A DNA stretch of 64,000 nt. Origin: Janthinobacterium sp. 61. GTDB taxonomy: Bacteria > Pseudomonadota > Gammaproteobacteria > Burkholderiales > Burkholderiaceae_D. The DNA is taken from positions 124,001 to 188,000 of the forward strand of contig NZ_PJMQ01000001.1 of assembly GCF_002846335.1 (NCBI RefSeq), written 5' to 3'. The notes beneath the pieces were generated by a model that saw nothing but the letters and a program-made list of their open reading frames with translations, did not search any database and was not told where the DNA came from. This document shows positions 8,396 to 16,632 of the stretch, in pieces (the stretch's first letter is position 1; the number at the start of each line of letters is the position of its first letter). A program made the translations under genes and the position numbers.

Positions 8396-8492
8396 GGCGG
8401 GCCCCTGCGCATCGTGGCATGGCTAACCTGGTCAGGTCGGGAACGAAGCAGCCACGGCTATTAACCATGAGTGCCGCAGATCAGGCTCGCCT
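8396..8492 (+). ncRNA. ffs: bacterial small SRP RNA (4.5S RNA)
   Basis: This RNA is the scaffold of the signal recognition particle that binds Ffh (SRP54). The conserved apical core is present at about 8431-8452, with GTCAGGTCGGGAACGAAGCA matching the internal-loop and GGAA-type tetraloop region of helix 8. The 5' end GGCGGGCCCCTG (from about 8396) pairs with CAGGCTCGCC (to about 8492), closing the hairpin. A TATAAT box precedes it and an intrinsic terminator follows at 8525. It lies immediately upstream of dnaX, as in many beta- and gammaproteobacteria. The exact ends are estimated from pairing. Confidence 0.93.
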
Positions 8493-8524
8493 CCTTCGGG
8501 ATTGTTGTATCGGGATCGTCAATC

Positions 8525-8547
8525 AAGCTGCCATGGGCAGCTTTTTT
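8525..8547 (+). terminator. intrinsic terminator after the SRP RNA
   Basis: An 8-bp stem AAGCTGCC/GGCAGCTT with a 3-base loop runs directly into a T-rich tract. Confidence 0.88.
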
Positions 8548-8744
8548 GCTTTTACGGCCACATTTTCCCGTGGCGCCGCAGCATTGCCGGGCTTGCCGTG
8601 TTTTCCATATTTCCACCTGGCCATGTTATACAATTGCTGCTTTGCCGCGTTTGCCAAGTCTTGCTTGAACTTGACCTGGCCCGGCCATGAGGCTTGCGCC
8701 CGTCGCGCAGGATCACCCGCAAAATCGCATGGTAAAATCTCAGC

Positions 8745-11054
8745 ATGTCCTATCAAGTCCTCGCCCGTAAATACCGCCCCAAGAATTTCGAGACGCTCGT
8801 CGGCCAGGAGCACGTCGTGCGCGCGCTCACGCATGCCTTGCACAGCGGCCGATTGCATCACGCCTATCTGTTCACGGGCACGCGCGGCGTCGGCAAGACG
8901 ACCCTGTCGCGCATCCTGGCCAAATCGCTCAATTGCATCGGCCCCGATGGCACGGGCGGCATCACGGCCCAGCCTTGCGGCGTGTGTGTAGCGTGCACGG
9001 CAATCGATGCGGGACGCTTTGTTGACTATATAGAGATGGATGCGGCATCGAACCGCGGCGTCGATGAAATGGCGCAGTTGCTGGAACAGGCGGTGTATGC
9101 GCCAAGCAATGCGCGCTTCAAGGTCTATATGATCGATGAGGTGCACATGTTGACGAACCACGCGTTCAATTCCATGCTGAAGACGCTGGAAGAGCCGCCC
9201 GAGCACGTCAAGTTCATCCTGGCCACCACGGACCCGCAAAAGATTCCCGTGACCGTGCTGTCGCGCTGCCTGCAGTTCAACCTCAAGCAGATGCCGCCCG
9301 GCCACATCATCAGCCACCTGGACAATATCCTGGGACAGGAAGGCATCGCCTTCGAACAGCCGGCCTTGCGCCTGCTGGCCCAGGGCGCCCACGGTTCCAT
9401 GCGCGATGCGCTCTCCTTGACGGACCAGGCCATCGCGTACGCGGCCGGTGCAGTCACCCTCGATGCAGTGCAAGGCATGCTGGGTGCGCTCGACCAATCC
9501 TATCTGGTGCGCCTGCTCGATGCGCTGGCGCAGCAGGACGGTGCCGATCTGCTGGCTGTGGCCGACGAGATGGCCTCGCGCAGCCTGTCCTACAACGGCG
9601 CCCTGCAGGATTTGGGCACCTTGCTGCACCGCATTGCGCTGGCGCAAACCGTGCCGGCCGCCTTGCCGCAGGATTTGCCCGAATACGCGGACATTGTCCG
9701 TTTGGCTGGTGCGTTTGACGCAGAAGAAGTGCAGCTGTTTTACCAGATTGCCGTGCATGGCCGCAATGAGCTGGGCCTGGCGCCCGACGAATACGCGGGC
9801 TTTACCATGACCTTGCTGCGCATGCTGGCCTTTCGGCCCGGCATAGGCGGCGCCGATGGCGTGCCGGCGGCCGCGCCAGCATCAGCTCCGGGCAACCGTC
9901 CCGGCTTTGTCGCCGCCGCGCGCGCCGCAGCAGGTTCGGCTCCCGCCGCCCGCGCCGCCACGAACAGCGTGGCCAGCCATGCAGCCGTGACACCGCCTGC
10001 CGTCGTGGCCGCCACTGCCGCCAGCATGGCCCGCAGCGAAGCGCCGCCGCCACGCGTGCCTGCTCCTGCACCTGCACCGGCACCGGCACCCGTTTCCGCC
10101 CCGGCGCCAGCTCCGGCCGCGCCTCCGCCAGCCGCTCCGGCTGCGGCTGCCCCGGCCGCATCGGGCGCCCCTATCAGTTCCGCCCGCGCCGCCATCAATG
10201 CCGCGCTGGAAGCGGCACGTGCCGCCTCGAAAGGCCGCCCGGGCAGTGCGCCGTCGGCGCCATCGTCGGCGCCCAAGCCAACCGCACCGGCACCGGCCGC
10301 TGCCGTAGCCACGCCAGCCCCAACCGCGCCCGTCCAGGCAGCGCCGCCACCGCCCGCCGCCGCGAAAGCGCCGGCGCCATGGGAAGATGCGCCACCCGTG
10401 GCCGTCATGGAAGCGCCCACACTCGTGCAGCCGGCACGCCAGGCGCCGCCGCCACAGCAGGCGCCGGCCGACGACGACTTGCCGCCGTGGGTCACCGAAT
10501 TTTCCGACGATAGCGCCTCGGCTGCCGTGTCGGCGCCAGCCGCGCAAAGTGCCGAGCAGCCTGCTGTCGTCATGCCACAGCGTGCCGCCAAGCAAGCCGC
10601 GCCCAGCGGGCCGTATGTGATTACGCCCGTGCCGGGTCTGGACTGGGATGGCAACTGGCCGGCCGTCGCCGCCGTGCTGCCCTTGCGTGGCGTGGCCCAG
10701 CAACTGGCCGTGCAGGCCGAGCTGATCGAATGCCTGCACGACGGCCACAGCACCACGTTCCGCCTGCGCGTGCCCATCGACACGTGGCGCAGCCCCGCCA
10801 ACGTGGAAAAGCTGGCTGCCGCGCTGACCGAACGCTTTGGCCGCAAGGTCAATGTCGACACGGAACTGGGCGCCGTCTGGTACACGGCCAGCGCGGAGGC
10901 GCAGGCCCACCGCGAGGCGTGCCAGCTGCAAGCGGAAGAAACCATCGCAAGCGATCCCTTCGTGCTCGACATGAAGCGTGCATTCGACGCTTTTGTCGTG
11001 CCGGGCACGATTACCCCTGCACCGGCCGGCTCCGCCGCGCCGACCCTGCATTGA
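8745..11054 (+). CDS. dnaX: DNA polymerase III subunits gamma and tau
   Basis: The clamp-loader ATPase couples clamp loading to the polymerase and helicase. Residues 1-370 form the AAA+ module: Walker A GTRGVGKTTLSRILAK near 45, a zinc knuckle (C...CGVCVAC) near 64-82, Walker B DEVHML and a sensor/arginine-finger segment LSRCLQF. Residues ~375-620 are an extreme Ala/Pro low-complexity linker. Residues ~625-769 are the tau C-terminal domain that contacts the polymerase and DnaB. The 769-residue length is longer than E. coli tau, mainly because of the linker. I saw no A-rich slippery heptamer for a gamma-producing frameshift. It begins the dnaX-ybaB-recR cluster. Confidence 0.97.
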   Translation: MSYQVLARKYRPKNFETLVGQEHVVRALTHALHSGRLHHAYLFTGTRGVGKTTLSRILAKSLNCIGPDGTGGITAQPCGVCVACTAIDAGRFVDYIEMDAASNRGVDEMAQLLEQAVYAPSNARFKVYMIDEVHMLTNHAFNSMLKTLEEPPEHVKFILATTDPQKIPVTVLSRCLQFNLKQMPPGHIISHLDNILGQEGIAFEQPALRLLAQGAHGSMRDALSLTDQAIAYAAGAVTLDAVQGMLGALDQSYLVRLLDALAQQDGADLLAVADEMASRSLSYNGALQDLGTLLHRIALAQTVPAALPQDLPEYADIVRLAGAFDAEEVQLFYQIAVHGRNELGLAPDEYAGFTMTLLRMLAFRPGIGGADGVPAAAPASAPGNRPGFVAAARAAAGSAPAARAATNSVASHAAVTPPAVVAATAASMARSEAPPPRVPAPAPAPAPAPVSAPAPAPAAPPPAAPAAAAPAASGAPISSARAAINAALEAARAASKGRPGSAPSAPSSAPKPTAPAPAAAVATPAPTAPVQAAPPPPAAAKAPAPWEDAPPVAVMEAPTLVQPARQAPPPQQAPADDDLPPWVTEFSDDSASAAVSAPAAQSAEQPAVVMPQRAAKQAAPSGPYVITPVPGLDWDGNWPAVAAVLPLRGVAQQLAVQAELIECLHDGHSTTFRLRVPIDTWRSPANVEKLAAALTERFGRKVNVDTELGAVWYTASAEAQAHREACQLQAEETIASDPFVLDMKRAFDAFVVPGTITPAPAGSAAPTLH

Positions 11055-11095
11055 TGATTAACACACTCACAAACTGAATTGAACGGAGCATTCTC

Positions 11096-11422
11096 ATGAT
11101 GAAAAATCAACTGGCTGGCCTGATGAAGCAGGCGCAAGCAATGCAAGACAACATGAAAAAGGCCCAGGAACAACTGGCGCTGGTGGAAGTGGAAGGCCAG
11201 TCCGGCGCCGGTCTGGTGAAGATCGTCATGACGTGCAAGAACGACGTCAAGCGCGTCTCTATCGACCCATCCTTGCTGGCCGACGACAAGGACATGCTGG
11301 AAGACCTGGTGGCCGCTGCCTTCAACGACGCCGTGCGCAAGGCGGAAGCGACGTCTGCGGAAAAAATGTCAGGCTTGACCGGCGGCATGAACTTGCCAGC
11401 CGGCTTCAAAATGCCATTCTGA
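11096..11422 (+). CDS. ybaB: YbaB/EbfC family nucleoid-associated protein
   Basis: This is a 108-residue DNA-binding dimer of the YbaB/EbfC family. It begins [27 protein letters not shown] and contains the family signature [37 protein letters not shown] at 11085-11088 precedes ATG 11096; ATG 11099 is an equally possible start. It lies between dnaX and recR, the arrangement conserved across most bacteria. The Gly/Met-rich C-terminus ([17 protein letters not shown]) is also typical. Confidence 0.96.
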   Translation: MMKNQLAGLMKQAQAMQDNMKKAQEQLALVEVEGQSGAGLVKIVMTCKNDVKRVSIDPSLLADDKDMLEDLVAAAFNDAVRKAEATSAEKMSGLTGGMNLPAGFKMPF

Positions 11423-11469
11423 TGCCATACCGCATGCGCTCGATCTGTGGCACGGGGCAGGGTTGATCC

Positions 11470-12060
11470 ATGTCCAAGTCGCTTGAATTTTTGACCGAGG
11501 CGCTGCGGCGCCTGCCCGGCGTCGGCCCCAAGTCGGCGCAGCGGATGGCGTTTCATTTGTTGCAGCACGATAGGGAGGGCGCGGCCATGCTGTCGCGCGC
11601 CCTGTTCCAGGCCGTCGATGCCGTGCATCACTGCGGCCTGTGCAATACCTTTACCGAACACGAAGTGTGCGAGACCTGTCTCGACGAAGAGCGCGACAAG
11701 CGCTTGCTGTGCGTGGTGGAAACGCCCGCCGACCAGCTGATGATCGAGCAAACGCTGACCTACAAGGGCCTGTATTTCGTGCTCATGGGGAGATTATCTC
11801 CGCTGGACGGCATCGGGCCGAAAGATATCCACCTCGAAAAACTGCTGAGCCGTGCCAACGATGGCGTGGTCGGTGAAGTGGTGCTGGCCACCAATTTCAC
11901 CAATGAAGGCGAAGCGACGGCCCATTACATCAGCGAAATGCTGAAGGCGCGGGGCTTGCGCGTGAGCCGTCTGGCCCGCGGCGTGCCCGTGGGCGGCGAA
12001 CTGGAATACGTCGACGCGGGCACGATTGCCCGCGCGATGCTCGACCGCAGGGCAACCTAA
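11470..12060 (+). CDS. recR: recombination mediator protein RecR
   Basis: RecR works with RecF/RecO to load RecA at single-strand gaps. The 196-residue protein shows an N-terminal helix-hairpin-helix ([24 protein letters not shown]), a four-cysteine zinc finger (CGLCNTF...CETC), a Toprim domain ([16 protein letters not shown]...[18 protein letters not shown]) and the C-terminal Walker-B-like segment. It is co-directional with dnaX and ybaB and is followed after 3 nt by a CoA-transferase gene, which may be co-transcribed. Confidence 0.97.
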   Translation: MSKSLEFLTEALRRLPGVGPKSAQRMAFHLLQHDREGAAMLSRALFQAVDAVHHCGLCNTFTEHEVCETCLDEERDKRLLCVVETPADQLMIEQTLTYKGLYFVLMGRLSPLDGIGPKDIHLEKLLSRANDGVVGEVVLATNFTNEGEATAHYISEMLKARGLRVSRLARGVPVGGELEYVDAGTIARAMLDRRAT

Positions 12061-12063
12061 ATC

Positions 12064-13281
12064 ATGCAAGAGAAAACGTCGGCTGGTCCTTTGGCGGGTA
12101 TCAAAGTCCTGGAACTGGGCACCCTGATCGCGGGGCCGTTCTGTGCCCGCATGCTGGCCGAATTCGGCGCCGACGTGATCAAGATCGAGTCGCCCGATGG
12201 TGGCGATCCCATCCGTACCTGGCGCGTGCTGAAGGATGGCACCTCGCTGTGGTGGTCGGTGCAGGCGCGCAACAAAAAAAGTCTGACCTTGAACCTGAAA
12301 GCGCCGGAAGGCCGTGCCATCGCGCGCCAGCTGGCCCTGGAGGCGGACATCATCATCGAGAATTACCGCCCCGGCGTGCTGGAAAAGTGGGACCTCGGCT
12401 ATGAGCAGCTCAAGCAGATCGAGCCCTCCCTCATCATGGTGCGCCTGTCCGGCTTTGGGCAGACGGGGCCGATGAAGGACTTGCCCGGCTTCGGCGCCAT
12501 CGGCGAATCCATGGGCGGCTTGCGCTATGTGTCCGGCTTTGCCGACCGCCCGCCCGTGCGGGTCGGCGTATCCATCGGCGACTCCGTGGCGGCCCTGCAT
12601 GGCGTAATCGGCGCCATGATGGCCTTGCGCCACCGCGACGTGACGGGCGGTGCGGTCGCCGGTATAGGCCAGATGGTCGACGTGGCCCTGTACGAATCCG
12701 TGTTCAACCTGATGGAGTCCCTGGTGCCCGAATACGACCAGGCGGGCGTGGTGCGCGAGCGCACGGGCGGCGCTTTGCCCGGCATCGTGCCCTCGAATAC
12801 CTACACCACGGGCGATGGCGAAAACATCGTGATTGCCGGCAATGGCGATGCCATCTTCAAGCGGCTGATGCTGGCCATGGGCCGCATCGACATGGCGGGC
12901 GACCCGCAACTGGCGCGCAACGATGGCCGCGTGGCGCGCACGCAGGAAATCGACGACGCCATCGGCGCCTGGTGCGCCACGCACACGATAGACAGCGCGC
13001 TGGCCGTGCTGAAGGCGGCCGACGTGCCGTCCGGCAAAATTTACTCCGTGCGCGACATGATGAGCGATCCGCAGTTTCTCGCCCGTAATATGATCGAGCA
13101 ACACCATTTCGCCGACGGCACGCCTGTCAAATTGCCCGCCATCAGCCCGAAACTGTCCGCCACGCCGGGCAAGACCCAGTGGCTGGGACCGACCCTGGGC
13201 CAGCACAACGATGAAGTGCTGGCGTCGCTCGGCTATGACGCTGCCGCCATCGCGCGCTTGAAGGCGGATGGGGTGGTGTAA
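12064..13281 (+). CDS. CaiB/BaiF family (class III) CoA-transferase
   Basis: The 405-residue protein belongs to the formyl-CoA transferase-like family, which forms interlocked homodimers and moves CoA between carboxylic acids through an aspartyl-CoA anhydride. The N-terminus GIKVLELGTLIAGPFCARMLAEFGADVIKIE is diagnostic. The aspartate of IGDSVAALHG (D173) occupies the catalytic position. NNARNKKSLTLNLK-like and ENYRPGVLEKWDLGY segments are also conserved. The start lies 3 nt after recR's stop. The substrate is unknown; succinate- or mesaconate-type transferases are possible, and no pathway genes are adjacent. Confidence 0.92.
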   Translation: MQEKTSAGPLAGIKVLELGTLIAGPFCARMLAEFGADVIKIESPDGGDPIRTWRVLKDGTSLWWSVQARNKKSLTLNLKAPEGRAIARQLALEADIIIENYRPGVLEKWDLGYEQLKQIEPSLIMVRLSGFGQTGPMKDLPGFGAIGESMGGLRYVSGFADRPPVRVGVSIGDSVAALHGVIGAMMALRHRDVTGGAVAGIGQMVDVALYESVFNLMESLVPEYDQAGVVRERTGGALPGIVPSNTYTTGDGENIVIAGNGDAIFKRLMLAMGRIDMAGDPQLARNDGRVARTQEIDDAIGAWCATHTIDSALAVLKAADVPSGKIYSVRDMMSDPQFLARNMIEQHHFADGTPVKLPAISPKLSATPGKTQWLGPTLGQHNDEVLASLGYDAAAIARLKADGVV

Positions 13282-13309
13282 TTCGTTATTAACCCACACA
13301 ACTAAAGCT

Positions 13310-13336
13310 GGGGTCAGACCCGGCGGGTCTGACCCC
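13310..13336. repeat. GGGGTCAGACCC palindromic repeat
   Basis: GGGGTCAGACCC (13310-13321) and GGGTCTGACCCC (13325-13336) are exact reverse complements separated by 3 bases. Identical GGGGTCAGACCC palindromes are familiar intergenic elements in beta- and some gammaproteobacteria. It is the only copy here and lies between the CoA-transferase and the lipoprotein gene. Confidence 0.8.
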
Positions 13337-13369
13337 GGAATTTGCTTCCTGACTTATTTGATACCGATC

Positions 13370-14503
13370 ATGCCTCCATTGTTCCGTACCGCGCTTGCCC
13401 TGGCGTCCGCCGCCATCCTTCTCTCCGCCTGTGCCAGCTTCCCGCATGACGCGCCGATTGCCGGCCTGCGCCTGATCGGCGAGCAACGCATCGCCTTGAA
13501 ACAGGCATTCCAGGGCACCACCGTGGGCGGCTTGTCCGGCATCGACTATGATGCGGCCAATAATAGCTGGGTGATGGAAAGCGATGACCGCTCGGAAATC
13601 AATCCGGCCCGCTTCTACCGCGCCACCCTGGCCTATGACAGCAAGGCGTTTAGGAGCGTGACGCTGAGCAGCGTGCATTTCTTCACGCAGCCCGACGGCA
13701 GCCGCTATCCGAACCTGGCGCATGCCAAGCTCGACAGTGGCGACCAGGTGCCCGATATCGAAACCATCCGCGTCGATCCGCAGGACGGCAGCCTGTGGTA
13801 CGGCAGCGAAGGAAACCGCAAGGTGGGCTTGCACCCGTTCGTGCGCCACGCCGATAGCGGTGGCCACTACCTGGCAACCTTGCCCACGCCCGCCATGTTC
13901 AATGTCTCGAAGGACGAGGTGGGTTCGCGCAACAACATGAGCTTCGAGGCACTGTCGTTCTCGTCGGATGGCAAGAGCCTGTGGCTGGGCATGGAAGCGG
14001 CCCTGTACCAGGATGGCCCGTTGGCCACGCCCGGCAACGGTTCCGTTGTGCGCATCACGCGCCTGGACCGCGCCGGCAAGGTGCTGCGCCAGTATGCGTA
14101 TGCTATCGAACCGGTGGCGTCGCGGCCCGCGCCGGGGCGCGAAGCGGACAATGGCGTGTCGGAAATCCTCGCCGTGAACGACCACCAGGTGCTGGTAGTG
14201 GAGCGGGCCGGCGTGGAAAACGCGGACGGCATCTATACGAATCACGTGCGCGTCTACGCGATGGAAACGGATGGCGCCACCGATATCCAGGCCATCCCGG
14301 CCCTGGCGGGCGCGGCCTATGTGCCGGCGCGCAAGCGCTTGCTGCTGGACCTGGAAAAGATCGGCCTTGAAAGAGTCGACAATATCGAAGGCATCAGTTG
14401 GGGCCCGCGCCTGGAAAACGGCCGCCGCAGCCTGGTAATGATTTCCGACGATAATTTCAACGCCCAGCAAGTCACGCAAATCCTTGCTTTCGAAGTGCTC
14501 TAG
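13370..14503 (+). CDS. esterase-like activity of phytase family lipoprotein
   Basis: The 377-residue protein begins at ATG 13370 with a lipoprotein signal peptide ([18 protein letters not shown]) ending in the lipobox LSAC, so it is probably anchored by its cysteine to the envelope. The longer in-frame start at 13268 would destroy the signal peptide and run through the palindromic repeat. The body shows [34 protein letters not shown] and the [25 protein letters not shown] block of the phytase-like beta-propeller family. Substrate and activity are unproven. Its last 32 bp overlap the convergent regulator gene. Confidence 0.87.
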   Translation: MPPLFRTALALASAAILLSACASFPHDAPIAGLRLIGEQRIALKQAFQGTTVGGLSGIDYDAANNSWVMESDDRSEINPARFYRATLAYDSKAFRSVTLSSVHFFTQPDGSRYPNLAHAKLDSGDQVPDIETIRVDPQDGSLWYGSEGNRKVGLHPFVRHADSGGHYLATLPTPAMFNVSKDEVGSRNNMSFEALSFSSDGKSLWLGMEAALYQDGPLATPGNGSVVRITRLDRAGKVLRQYAYAIEPVASRPAPGREADNGVSEILAVNDHQVLVVERAGVENADGIYTNHVRVYAMETDGATDIQAIPALAGAAYVPARKRLLLDLEKIGLERVDNIEGISWGPRLENGRRSLVMISDDNFNAQQVTQILAFEVL

Positions 14504-16631
14504 ATTGCAGGCTGGCCAGCGGACCCTTCTGCCTGGCCAGCATGGCCGTGATCGTGTCGTGCGGCGAGGGATGGCCCAGGAAATAGCCTTGCGCCATGTC
14601 GCAGCCGTATTTTTCCAGCATCAGCAGCTGCTCGTCCGTCTCCACGCCCTCGGCCACCACCACCATCTTCAAACCGTGCGCCATGGCGATGATGGCGCGC
14701 GTGATGGCCGCGTTTTCCGTATCCTGCGGCAAGCCGGCAATAAAACTCTTGTCGATTTTTAATGCCCGCACGTCGAAGCGTTTCAGGTAATTCATCGACG
14801 AGTAGCCCGTGCCGAAGTCGTCGATGGACAGGTACACGCCGATGCCGCGCAACTGCTCCAGGGTCACCATGGTGGCGCGCGCATCGTCCATCAAGGTTCC
14901 TTCCGTCAACTCCAGCTCCAGCAGGCGCGCGTCGAGGCCCGTGTCGGCCAGGGCCGAGAGCACGATCTGCATCAGGTTTTCATCCTTGAATTGTTTGGCC
15001 GACAGGTTCACGGCCATGCGGATGGCGCGTCCGCCATCGCTTTGCCAGGCCTTGGCCTGGTTGCACGCCGTGCGCAGCACCCATTCGCCGATGGGCACGA
15101 TCAATCCCGTCTCTTCGGCCAGCGGGATGAATTCCGTGGGCGAGATGATGCCCCGCTCGGGGTGGCGCCATCGGACCAGCGCTTCCACGCCCACGATCTG
15201 TGTGCTCGGTACGTCTATCTGCGGCTGGTACAACAAGTACAGCTCGTTGTTCTGCAAGGCCTTGCGCAGCCCCACTTCCATCTTCACATGGCTCATGATT
15301 TCCATCGTCAGCGAAGAGCTGTACAGCTTGGCGTTGTTCTTGCCGCAGTTCTTCGCATGGTACATGGCCGTGTCCGCAAATTTGAGCAGCGAGTTGCAAT
15401 CCTCGCCATCTTCCGGATACAGCGAGATGCCGATGCTGGCCGTGACGAAAATCTCGTGCCCCTCGATCATGAAGGGCCGCCGCATGGCTTCCTTCACCCT
15501 GTGCGCCACGTTCAGCGCGTCTTCCACCCGCTCCAGGTCGGGAATTAATATCGTGAATTCATCGCCGCCGAGACGCGCCAGGTTGCTGTCGCCGAAGGTG
15601 GCCTCACAATCGTGCTCGGTGCGCAGCACCAGGTCGCTGGGGCGGATGGTTTCGCGCAGGCGCTCGGACACCACCTTGAGCAGGTGGTCGCCCACGTCGT
15701 GGCCCAGGGTGTCGTTGATGCGCTTGAAGGCATCGAGGTCCATGAACAGCACGGCGAATTTCTTGTCGTGCTCTTTCGAGCGCAGCAGTTCGCGTTCCAG
15801 TGTTTCCAGAAAGGCTTGCCGGTTGGGGATGCCCGTCAGGCTGTCGCAATAGGCGAGGCGGCGGATCTGTTCTTCCGTGCGCTTGCGCTCGCTGATATCG
15901 CGCACCAGGCCCAGCACTTCGTCGGCCCCCGTCGCCACCAGGCGCGCCTCGAAGTGACGCGTGCTGTTTTCGTGGGTGAGTGTGTAGTCGACCGAGCCGA
16001 TGTGCTGCGTGGCCAGCACGGCGTGCGCCTTGTCCAGCAGGCGCGCGGCGATTTCGGGCGGCAGCACGTCGCGGATATGGCTGCCCACGCAGTCGCTGAG
16101 GGAAAAGCCGGCGCTGGCGTCGTGGCCCTGTTCGTAGTCGAGATAAAAGCCTTCGCGGTTCAGGCGAAAGAAGGTGTCGGGGATGGCGGCCAGCACGGCG
16201 CGGTTGTGCGCGTCGGCAATGCGCAGGCGGGCGATGGCGTCGCTGGCGCGCAGGACGTACAGTGCGCGATGGCCCAGGATGGGCCAGTTGATGGGCTTGG
16301 AAATGAAATCCGTGGCGCCCACTTCGTAGGCACGCGTGACCGCATCCAGCTCGTCGTCGCCCGTGACCATGATGATGGGCACGGTGCCGCCCACTTCCTG
16401 GAGGCGGATTTCGCGGCATACGGCAAAGCCGTCCAGGGCCGGCATGTCGACGTCGAGCATGACCAGGTCCGGCCCGCTGTGCTTGTAGCTGGCCAGCGCC
16501 TGCACGCCGTCTTCGGCCTCGATCACGTCCAGGCCCACCTGCGTGAGCATTTTCCGCATCAGCATGCGCATCACGGGATCGTCGTCGGCAACCAGCACCA
16601 GGCCGCGTGGGGAAGGGAGGGGCGCTGTCAT
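14472..16631 (-). CDS. response regulator with REC, PAS-like, GGDEF and EAL domains
   Basis: The 719-residue protein is a phosphorylation-controlled c-di-GMP enzyme. REC (residues ~10-128) has the acidic pair ADDD, phospho-acceptor D60 in LVMLDVDMP and lysine in ISKPINW. A PAS-like region (~135-245) ends in [17 protein letters not shown] (~250-425) is intact ([11 protein letters not shown]). EAL (~435-690) keeps [33 protein letters not shown] and EGVETDEQL, so both synthase and phosphodiesterase activities are possible. It starts one base after the stop of the hybrid kinase gene, so the pair is surely co-transcribed and probably co-functional. Confidence 0.93.
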   Translation of the reverse strand: MTAPLPSPRGLVLVADDDPVMRMLMRKMLTQVGLDVIEAEDGVQALASYKHSGPDLVMLDVDMPALDGFAVCREIRLQEVGGTVPIIMVTGDDELDAVTRAYEVGATDFISKPINWPILGHRALYVLRASDAIARLRIADAHNRAVLAAIPDTFFRLNREGFYLDYEQGHDASAGFSLSDCVGSHIRDVLPPEIAARLLDKAHAVLATQHIGSVDYTLTHENSTRHFEARLVATGADEVLGLVRDISERKRTEEQIRRLAYCDSLTGIPNRQAFLETLERELLRSKEHDKKFAVLFMDLDAFKRINDTLGHDVGDHLLKVVSERLRETIRPSDLVLRTEHDCEATFGDSNLARLGGDEFTILIPDLERVEDALNVAHRVKEAMRRPFMIEGHEIFVTASIGISLYPEDGEDCNSLLKFADTAMYHAKNCGKNNAKLYSSSLTMEIMSHVKMEVGLRKALQNNELYLLYQPQIDVPSTQIVGVEALVRWRHPERGIISPTEFIPLAEETGLIVPIGEWVLRTACNQAKAWQSDGGRAIRMAVNLSAKQFKDENLMQIVLSALADTGLDARLLELELTEGTLMDDARATMVTLEQLRGIGVYLSIDDFGTGYSSMNYLKRFDVRALKIDKSFIAGLPQDTENAAITRAIIAMAHGLKMVVVAEGVETDEQLLMLEKYGCDMAQGYFLGHPSPHDTITAMLARQKGPLASLQSRALRKQGFA

Positions 16632-16632
16632 G

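Noticed and set aside
8745-11054. Programmed -1 frameshift in dnaX
   Set aside because: No A-rich slippery heptamer or suitable hairpin was seen near the expected end of gamma.
13268-13369. N-terminal extension of the phytase-like lipoprotein
   Set aside because: It runs through the GGGGTCAGACCC palindrome and would block the signal peptide and lipobox that begin at ATG 13370.
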